The translations under genes and the position numbers were made by a program. Source: Hofstenia miamia (taxonomy: Eukaryota > Xenacoelomorpha > Acoela). Taken from it: a DNA stretch of 64,000 nucleotides. Of this stretch, positions 57,534 through 64,000 are shown one piece after another. The DNA lies in NCBI GenBank assembly GCA_004352715.1, contig SCFE01000059.1, positions 566,143 to 630,142 on the forward strand, in the 5' to 3' direction. Each line of letters opens with the position of its first letter. Position 1 is the first letter of the stretch. Below the pieces are notes generated by a model, which was not told the origin of the DNA, made no database searches, and was given only the letters and a program-made list of their open reading frames with translations.

Positions 57534-60500
57534 TAATTATTTATTTATACAGGGTGTCCACAAAGTCTACACACAATAAAATTTCATAATTTCGCCACTG
57601 TCTAAATAAGTGAACTTCTTCCCGGATAAAGTACATTAAATTTTAAAATCAAGCCTCTATAGCCACTGAGAACTATACGTTTAAATCTTTCTTGAAGCAT
57701 GTATGCAAAAATATGAATAATTTTAAAGCCTACATTGAAAAACAGTAAATTTTCTTGCGTCCAGACATTACGAACACCCTGTATAGTTATATATATTAAG
57801 GTACATCTTGCAATGCATATAGCGTAATATATATCAAGCTGTAGGTCCCAAATGTCGTTATATATAATTAATTATTTGATTAAAGCCATCGCATGTTTAG
57901 TCTCCAACCCAGTTTGATATGTAGCTCAATTCATAAAACACCAGTTTTCATAATTTTTAAAAATTTAGAGATTGAAACAAGAGGAAACATATAACTAGTA
58001 GCAAGAAGCAGAATATATGATTTTAACTCATGTTTGGAAGCTCATTGGATCCTCAAATGTATCGACATAAAATTTGTCGTGCAATCAAATCATCACAGGT
58101 TTTGAAATTTTCCTAGTGGAAATTGGCTTTAAAATTACAAGGAGTCAATAATTTTTTTTAATAAAATATAATATTGAGGCCATGACCTGAAGCATGTCTG
58201 ATACAACTGCAATTTAATCACTTCCAACCATTTTCATTTCAATTTTTGAAATAACATAGTTAACAAACATCACTATTTTTGAGCTTAAAATAATTTTGCA
58301 GAAAGCAAGAAAATCACGCAATAATAGAGGAAAAGCAATAGAGCTTTCGATATTATTTTTATTATGATCTATATGGTAGTGTTTGCCATAAAACAAAAGT
58401 GTGGCAATAGATTATAGGCAATACCATTTTGGTATTGAGTTTTTCATAAAATAACCAACACAACAGCAAAACACTATTGTGTCGCACAACAGAAACAACC
58501 CAACACAGCAAAGTCTTAAATGTATTCGTAAGATATCAATTAAAATGATACCAAAACCTGCGATGTTTTTTACACCAGATTTCATTTGATAATATATATA
58601 TAATGGTGTACTCGCCTATCTTACAATAAAAATAATTACAATCACCTAGTTAATTTTTTTATTAAACAAAGAAAATATAAAATTTAAAATGTATTATCCA
58701 AAAATACATGCAAGTATAAGAATTGTAATGAATATGAATTCGTTCTATTTTGACATATGTATTATTACGCTATCAACCTGATGTCGTTCAAGATTTACTA
58801 ATTTCGAAACAATTTGTTATCATTCCAATGTAATTTGGAAGAACTCTGTTCTGCTAAAAGAATTAATGGAGCATTTTATCAAGTGAAAACAAATAATAAG
58901 TTTAGAGAAAATTATCATTCTTTCCACCCTAACAAGATTTTCATTTGCATTACAACTAAGAATTTGCTAATGTTGTGCAATGCTCAAACAAAAGTGAGTG
59001 CCAAACTGCTTTTTAATATGGCGTCCACTAACTTATTTACTTTTAAATTTTTTTAAACATATGAACTAATTTCTTTTAGAAGCAAAATCATGCTTAAACG
59101 AATTCATAAATTCTAATAATTTATGTTTCAAACTTTAATAGTTTGTCTATATTTACATCTTTTGAACAATATTTCGCCTATGGATAGAATGGTTAAAATT
59201 TTCGTCCGTATTTGTAGTTTTTTAACATTTTACGCAAAATGCATGATACTCATCTGATTAGGCAAGGCAATATCATTTTGAAAAATGTCTAATGTTTGGC
59301 GCATTAATTTCACATAGTAAGTATAAATTTGCTATTCAAGAGACTATAAGCAATTTTTTACAAATAATAAAGATTGCTGTATTTTGAATTTATCTTAGCA
59401 CATCAATCTTCATCAAATGTTTGATTTTTGCTTTGTTTTTTTCATAAAATCCTTAGGGCTTCTTGTTTGCGATTGGACTTAAGGCAAGAGCACTCACAGT
59501 AGTAAGAACTTTTAAAGTTATAACAATATTTATACAATATAGAAATTTGTAAAAAAATTATCTTCAAAACTATATGTGGTTGTTAATATCAATAACCAAT
59601 GGAGATTGTAATTTACATGAAATAAATAACTCAGTATCTCGCTTGTTAATGAATTTTATCTTAAACAAAATGAACAAAATTTATTGTACAAATGCAAAAT
59701 GTAAACATTATTACTCTGAGTTTTTATCGCTCACACACAACTTGCTGTGTTGTGTCCACAACACCACTTAAAATTCTACACAGCCCAACATATTATTTTG
59801 TGATGTATTGTGTACTCTACACACAATAGCAAGCCTGAGAATAGATAAAATTACTCACTTAATGGTCTAGTAACCCTCTCGGTGAGGGGCGGACACCCGA
59901 CCAGCCCCTGGCTACGGCCTTGGTTTTCAGTTTATTAAAGCATTAGAATAACAATAAGCAAGGTACAAGATAATGGTAACTGCTGTTTTTTTAGAAAGAT
60001 AAAAAATTGATACCAGTGGTGCCAAAGCCCTTAAGCATGCTTGCATGCAAAAAATTGAATTTACACTTTACCAATTCCTCTAGACGATTTTTCCCAACAC
60101 CCAATTCTCTAAATGCTCTGAGAGCCCTCCTTCGGTTATCATGCCAAATTTTACCAGAAGACCCAACGATGTTGTATTGCGGCGTCCAAAATGATTCGAA
60201 AAAACTGTCCAATTTTTCAATTAGAGAATATATCCTTGCACTGGTAAATTCTGAATTTCGGACAAAGCACTCCTAAATTATAATAATGTATTATTACATT
60301 AATGACTTTGTCCAGTAAATCATTCATGTTTATTTTCAAGAAATCATTCATTGCCTTTACAATTATTTGTCTTAAGAATGTAGTACAACGTATGAATTTC
60401 CTCCTAAAATACTATTTAGTCTGTTTTACATGTAAAAAATGATTTTACTAAAAAACTTTAATAAATATTATAATCGTGTCAACGACTAATTTTCAAATTT

Positions 60501-60793
60501 CATTAATTTGTTACCTTTATTAAATTCATATCAGTAAGAACAACGGCATATGTCTTTAAATGCGGATCACTTATTGTAATGGCATCAGAATTTAGAGCAC
60601 GTTGCTGTTTCAGCAACTCCAATTCAACACCATTGGAACCTCTTATTGCAAAATTGAAATTTCCCAAATAAGGATAATAGAAACCAGGAAATCTAGGTAG
60701 TTTGCGCCTAATTGCAATACCTTTCCATATTCTCCAGAGAATATAAATCCCACCAATTGATGTAACTGTAACAAAGACACTTGTCTTTGACTT
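53248..60793 (-). CDS. Cytochrome P450 monooxygenase, CYP2-clan type
   Basis: Minus-strand gene with exons 60793-60515, 60272-60072 and 54300-53248, all joined in phase 0 with GT-AG borders; about 510 codons, the usual P450 size. A small upstream piece with the start Met is missing: the first recognised exon follows an AG acceptor and has no Met before the hydrophobic anchor. It catalyses heme-thiolate monooxygenation at the ER membrane with electrons from P450 reductase; substrate unknown. Hallmarks in order: N-terminal anchor and Pro-rich hinge (LPRFPGFYYPYLGN), C-helix WHDNRRRALR, FGMGK-like ELGVGK, I-helix FLAGTDTTSTT, K-helix ETLR, and heme loop FSIGPRICIGEKIAR with the axial Cys. The LEEL|INIESDYL join across intron 2 matches family spacing. 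Everything needed for activity is present. A partial extra copy of the last exon lies in the apparent intron 2. Confidence 0.85.
53653..56557 (+). repeat. Left copy of 2.9-kb unmerged overlap
   Basis: 2905 bases repeated at 56559-59463 at an almost constant offset of 2906. Seen differences are few: TACATATATA/TATATATATA in a TA repeat, ACATGTAAG/ACATGCAAG, AATTACG/AATTTCG, CTTCAGC/CTTCATC. The left copy stops exactly at the N. Confidence 0.92.
54644..54875. mobile_element. Mariner-like MITE, 232 bp
   Basis: Inverted ends CAGGGTGTCC and, reverse complemented, CAGGGTGTTC, flanked on both sides by TA, the target duplication of Tc1/mariner. No coding capacity. It lies in P450 intron 2; its duplicate is at 57550-57781. 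Confidence 0.8.
56559..57206 (-). pseudogene. Second, 3'-truncated copy of the P450 final exon (probable assembly overlap)
   Basis: Identical at protein level to 53653-54300 and cut at the single N (56558) right after the K-helix ETL codons, so it lacks ETLR's Arg and the heme loop. Because the identity continues for another ~2.3 kb of non-coding sequence and both copies end at contig ends, it is most simply the other haplotype of the same exon. Confidence 0.8.
57550..57781. mobile_element. Mariner-like MITE, copy in the overlap
   Basis: Same element as at 54644-54875, repeated by the contig overlap; same TA flanks. Confidence 0.8.
59464..60071. other. P450 intron 2, upstream part
   Basis: Non-coding. 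A GC-rich patch at 59876-59925 (CTCGGTGAGGGGCGGACACC, then CCCCTGGCTACGGCC) stands out and resembles GC-rich ends of some DNA transposons, but no partner end is found. Confidence 0.4.
60072..60272 (-). CDS. P450 exon: B-C helices with WxxxR
   Basis: 67 codons from TTTAG|GAG to GAATTG|GTAAAG. It reads ECFVRNSEFTSARIYSLIEK, then NIVGSSGKIWHDNRRRALRA (the C-helix W and R contact the heme propionates) and FRELGVGKNRLEEL. Frame 59991-60212 starts on TTG and runs past the donor. Confidence 0.85.
60515..60793 (-). CDS. P450 exon: membrane anchor and hinge
   Basis: 93 codons beginning at AATTTAG|AAG and ending ATAAAG|GTAAC. It starts KSKTSVFVTVTSIGGIYILW (membrane anchor), then RIWKGIAIRRKLPRFPGFYY with the Pro-rich hinge, later ELELLKQQRA and YAVVLTDMNLIK, which is the beta-1 region ending just before the B helix. 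The overlapping frame 60708-60902 is a shadow. Confidence 0.8.
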
Positions 60794-61162
60794 CTAAATT
60801 CATTTTTTTACAGAACCAAAATGATAGGGGCATATATATATATATATAAATTTTCATCTCAATGAGCAATGTAATGGGATTTGTACAATATTTGACGAAC
60901 AATATTTCAGAAACTTAGCAATAAATTCTTACAAGAGTTTGTGAATATACTAAGTTTTTCATACTGAATACGATTTTTGTGTTATATTTTATATACCATG
61001 CATATTTACTAACATAGTTTTAGGGGACCCTTTACAGGATCATAGGATGAAAATTAAATTGCATATATAAAGATTGAGGAGAAATTTGAATTCACCATGC
61101 TAAAATTAATCCAATTGCAAAAAATCAAAGTTATAGTATTCATCACTGTAAAAAGAATTTGT
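60794..61162. other. Region upstream of the first recognised P450 exon
   Basis: Should hold the start codon, perhaps in a tiny exon, and the promoter. Neither can be fixed. A TA repeat lies at 60835-60848. Confidence 0.4.
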
Positions 61163-61194
61163 TCAGTTATTTGTCCGAAAACTTTTGATCGCTG

Positions 61195-61199
<5 letters not shown>
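61163..61199 (-). mobile_element. Solo Tc1-like terminal repeat
   Basis: The reverse complement starts CAGCAGCGATCAAAAGTTTT followed by CGGACA, close to Tc1-family ends (CAGT...AAAAGT.TTCGGACA), with TA next to it at 61198-61199. It continues without a transposase. Confidence 0.5.
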
Positions 61200-61231
<32 letters not shown>

Positions 61232-61240
61232 AATTTCAAT

Positions 61241-61277
61241 ACATCATAACTTGTAGTCACATTTAGCACTTAAGCAT
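61241..61277 (+). repeat. Left arm of a 37-bp perfect inverted repeat at a gap
   Basis: Reverse complement of 61824-61860, base for base. TTTAAAT and long TA runs lie outside both arms. The arm ends at the 369-N gap (61278-61646). Confidence 0.9.
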
Positions 61278-61646
61278 NNNNNNNNNNNNNNNNNNNNNNN
61301 NNNNNNNNNNNNNNNNNNNNNNNNNNNNNNNNNNNNNNNNNNNNNNNNNNNNNNNNNNNNNNNNNNNNNNNNNNNNNNNNNNNNNNNNNNNNNNNNNNNN
61401 NNNNNNNNNNNNNNNNNNNNNNNNNNNNNNNNNNNNNNNNNNNNNNNNNNNNNNNNNNNNNNNNNNNNNNNNNNNNNNNNNNNNNNNNNNNNNNNNNNNN
61501 NNNNNNNNNNNNNNNNNNNNNNNNNNNNNNNNNNNNNNNNNNNNNNNNNNNNNNNNNNNNNNNNNNNNNNNNNNNNNNNNNNNNNNNNNNNNNNNNNNNN
61601 NNNNNNNNNNNNNNNNNNNNNNNNNNNNNNNNNNNNNNNNNNNNNN
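61278..61646. other. Assembly gap (369 N)
   Basis: Sits between the arms of the inverted repeat. Confidence 0.99.
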
Positions 61647-61823
61647 ATTATCATTCTCGGTAAACTACCTGCTTCAAAATAAACATCAAAATTCAGTCGT
61701 ATATCGTGTCGGCGAGTCCAATTTATTGTAGAGGAGAGCTACTTCTTGCTAAAGAAATGATAGATAACTGCAATTCACTCATAGTTATTCGGAATTTGAC
61801 TATCAAACTATTGTAATATCTGG

Positions 61824-61860
61824 ATGCTTAAGTGCTAAATGTGACTACAAGTTATGATGT
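61824..61860 (-). repeat. Right arm of the 37-bp inverted repeat
   Basis: Begins ATGCTTAAGTGCTAAATGTG. Together with the left arm it could be the ends of a foldback element about 620 bases long. Confidence 0.9.
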
Positions 61861-61863
61861 ATT

Positions 61864-61900
<37 letters not shown>

Positions 61901-62377
61901 TAGAGTGGTCCGTAAATACAAACATCTAAATTTCTTTGCTCCCTGGCCTGATTCTGTTTCCATTTTGGTAAAAAACAATGTATGCAAAATTAGAAGTCCA
62001 TCAAATAATATTAGAGGTGGCTCAACAGTCTCCAAGTTTTGAGATTTTCCTACAGATCGCATCATAAGACGAAATATTTCTGATGAGTATTGATGCTATT
62101 GATAAACTGTATATATCAAAAATATTCGCAGTGAATAGTTCCATGTGAAACTATTGTTCCTTTTCTCTATATATTAAATATGGTACCATCACATCGGCCA
62201 ATCGAAATGGTCAAAATTAACACTTTTGATACTTCCGATTATTCAAATATAAAAGCATGCTCTACATAATCTGTGTATTTGAAAAGCAATGCCTTTCATT
62301 TCTTATATTAAAAAAATGTAGGATTGACGTTTTGTTTATTAAAATATTAATATCTTCAAAAGAATTGGGGCTCCCTT

Positions 62378-62800
62378 GACAATCCAACTATCAAACTGGA
62401 AAGGACTTGAAGGTGCTGAAACCTGACAGGGAGCGTATCCTTAAGTATGCAGAATCCAAGTTAGCACAGGGTAATCACAGAGATGATTACAAGGAATTCC
62501 TGGAGCTAGCTATTGTTTGCCTTGGAGGGAGACACCCTAGTTTCAATTTTAAGAAACTTGGTGCTTTCCATCATGCCAGATGGATGGCAAAAGTGCTGTA
62601 TTGCCTTAAGATTTGGATGTTCTTTGGACAACTTAAACACCTTACCAAAGAAGAGGAATCTTGCGTTCGTGATGTGAGTATTTTCTCCATCCTGATCTAT
62701 GTGGAAGCATGGTTTTCTGCCTTTGATGCTGCAGATGCTCCTTGAACAGATTTGGAGATTCTGATGAAGCTATGCTCTTACCCAGCGCAAACTTTAAATT
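62378..62800 (+). pseudogene. Remnant of a transposon-associated protein of unknown function
   Basis: An open stretch reads VLKPDRERILKYAESKLAQG, DDYKEFLELAIVCLGGRHPS, LGAFHHARWMAKVLYCLKIW and VRDVSIFSILIYVEAWFSAF, then DAADAP, a TGA stop, and in the same frame TDLEILMKLCSYPAQ. I recall the HHARWMAKxxYxLKI pattern from uncharacterised multi-copy proteins of invertebrates that behave like transposon cargo, but cannot name the family. No ATG begins the frame (a TGA lies at about 62377). The stop after DAADAP fits a CGA to TGA change. Higher GC and strongly conserved look compared with neighbours suggest a recent arrival. Confidence 0.55.
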
Positions 62801-63099
62801 AAATAAAGTGGATTTTATTTGCATGTTTGCGAGGGGAATGCTGCACATTTTCATATGATGGACCATAAACATATATTTATTATTAAGATTGAAATACAAC
62901 TTCTAAAAAATTTCAATTACAATTCTTTTCCAGCAATGGATGCATCCTTATTTTAAGCCGATCACTTTTGATGCCATGACTAGTAAACATTATAGTAAAA
63001 ATGTGCAGTTGATGCAAAAATGTTTTTATTTTAGTATTTTCAATTATATGTTAAATTTTGATATTTACAAAAATCTTTCAATGGTTTTGGATATGATAT
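62801..63099. other. Non-coding stretch
   Basis: No feature recognised. Confidence 0.45.
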
Positions 63100-63219
63100 G
63101 ACGGGCCTGGGCCTAGGCCTGAATATTACCAGTTGCAACGGGCTGGCCCATGCTTGGTTTATGGGTTAAAAGGTCAGGGCCGGTTCCGGGCTTTAAATCG
63201 CTGCCCGGTTACAACTCTG
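63100..63219 (-). mobile_element. hAT-like terminus, GC-rich
   Basis: The reverse complement from 63219 reads CAGAGTTGTAACCGGGCAGC, then GGGCC-rich motifs (CCGGCCCTGACC, GGGCCAGCCC, GGCCTAGGCCCAGGCCC). This matches the YARNG start and GGGCC-rich subterminal layout of hAT elements. The opposite end is not found; the 62.4 kb coding remnant may or may not belong to it. Confidence 0.55.
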
Positions 63220-63479
63220 GTTAGCCTTAATAATGGCTATGACTGCATACGATTCGATGAGAAATGAGTTCATGTACCTAACACATTTAAGTAAATTTGC
63301 ATGCACCATTGCGTATGTCATCCAATTTTTCCAATACTTTAGTCCAAGCCCGACCCTCTCCTCCGCAGCGGTATATCGTATGTCCCCATTTTTAATCTCA
63401 AGAAAGTGGTGACACACTTAAAATGCTCTATTCGCATCTGAAAAAAACATAAATATATATTAAGTCCATGTTTATTTAT

Positions 63480-63616
63480 TGTTAGATAATTTATTTATAT
63501 TTGGATTTTTTTTCGGATCAAAAACTGAAATTCTTTTAAAAATTCGTTTCGGATCTGGATCATGAAGTTTTGGAACCGGTGCGGCGCCTAAAATTTTGGA
63601 TCCGATTCCATCTCTG
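63480..63616 (-). mobile_element. Second hAT-like terminus
   Basis: The reverse complement from 63616 reads CAGAGATGGAATCGGATCCA, with repeated GGATC/GATCC motifs further in. It is similar in style to the TAGGGATGGGATCCGG ends at 24.5 kb, so probably a related family. No partner found. Confidence 0.55.
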
Positions 63617-63753
63617 AGATGTTTTGGATTTGGGCGACTTTAAAACTTCAGCAATTTTTTATGATATTAAATATTAATAAACCCACATGCCAGCAAGGTC
63701 CAACCTACAAATTTCTGTAGAACGTCCTACGCTTAAGCGTGAGTGGTATTCGA

Positions 63754-64000
63754 CATACGCTGAGATGATTCCATACGCTGAGATGATTTCATACGCTGAG
63801 ATGATTCCATACGCTGAGATGATTTCATACGCTGAGATGATTTCATACGCTGCGATGATTTCATATGCTGAGATGATTTCATACGCTGAGATGATTTCAT
63901 ACGCTGAGATTATTTCATACGCTGAGATTATTTAGATACGCTGAGATGATTTCATACGCTGAGATGATTTCATACGCTGAGATGATTTCATACGCTGAGA
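63754..64000 (+). repeat. 18-bp minisatellite, running off the window
   Basis: About 13.7 direct units of CATACGCTGAGATGATTT with few variants (TTC for TTT, GCGATG, TATG, GATTATT). One unit near 63930 has a small insertion that creates TAG. In the open frame 63687-63935 the unit codes for Tyr-Ala-Glu-Met-Ile-Ser/Pro, but nothing before it looks like a gene. Confidence 0.95.

Larger units (their letters stand above)
56559..59463 (+). repeat. Right copy of 2.9-kb unmerged overlap
   Basis: Begins exactly after the N inside the P450 exon and continues past 59463 into unique intron sequence. It contains no gene besides the exon copy; frames 58214-58396 and 58814-59056 duplicate 55308-55490 and 55908-56150 and show no domain. 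Confidence 0.92.

Noticed and set aside
60007-60276. Plus-strand frame of 89 residues
   Set aside because: Complement of P450 exon 2, which has clear family motifs on the minus strand.

Overview
This is an AT-rich metazoan nuclear window. It contains spliced animal genes (a rhodopsin-type GPCR and a CYP2-like cytochrome P450) set among decayed invertebrate-type transposons: CR1/L2-like LINEs, a LINE of the restriction-like-endonuclease type, Penelope-like elements, Tc1/mariner and hAT elements. Nothing prokaryotic or organellar is visible. The phylum cannot be fixed from sequence alone. A non-vertebrate animal is likely; the GPCR looks like lineage-expanded orphan receptors of invertebrates, which is a weak impression only. 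The assembly is a draft: it has seven runs of N, and eight single-N joins, most of which have the same sequence on both sides (unmerged contig overlaps).

Layout. 1-7.3 kb: AT-rich non-coding DNA almost without CpG. 7.3-10.6 kb: a nest of dead elements (Penelope fragment with an inverted piece of itself, mariner-like copy on the minus strand, LINE copy with ORF1 esterase-like, 2A-like and endonuclease remnants). 10.6-20.4 kb: mostly non-coding, with a hAT-type non-autonomous element (12.4-13.2 kb), a composite carrying 46-bp minisatellites (14.1-15.4 kb) and one unmerged overlap. 20.4-23.5 kb: plus-strand LINE. 24.06-24.54 kb: hAT MITE with a perfect 8-bp target duplication. 25.3 kb: possible signal-peptide exon. 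26.8-28.35 kb: two fragments of a restriction-like-endonuclease LINE. 29.4-30.8 kb: Penelope element with GIY-YIG domain and a hammerhead-like 3' motif. 31.7-38.1 kb: repeat fragments, including a hAT element with a BED-finger remnant.

39.2-41.1 kb: two-exon GPCR, plus strand. 42.2-42.7 kb: deleted pseudogene of the neighbouring P450. 46-52 kb: near full-length minus-strand LINE chopped by joins, plus a second endonuclease fragment; a palindromic 51-bp minisatellite sits inside it. 53.2-60.8 kb: minus-strand P450 whose three recognised exons join in phase to about 510 codons; a partial second copy of the last exon lies in what would be intron 2 and is most simply an assembly overlap. 61-64 kb: Tc1-like and hAT ends, a transposon-associated protein remnant and an 18-bp minisatellite running off the window.

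The GPCR and the P450 are the only genes with good evidence of function. They are on opposite strands and nothing suggests they act together. Most other open frames are transposon debris or frames through repeats.
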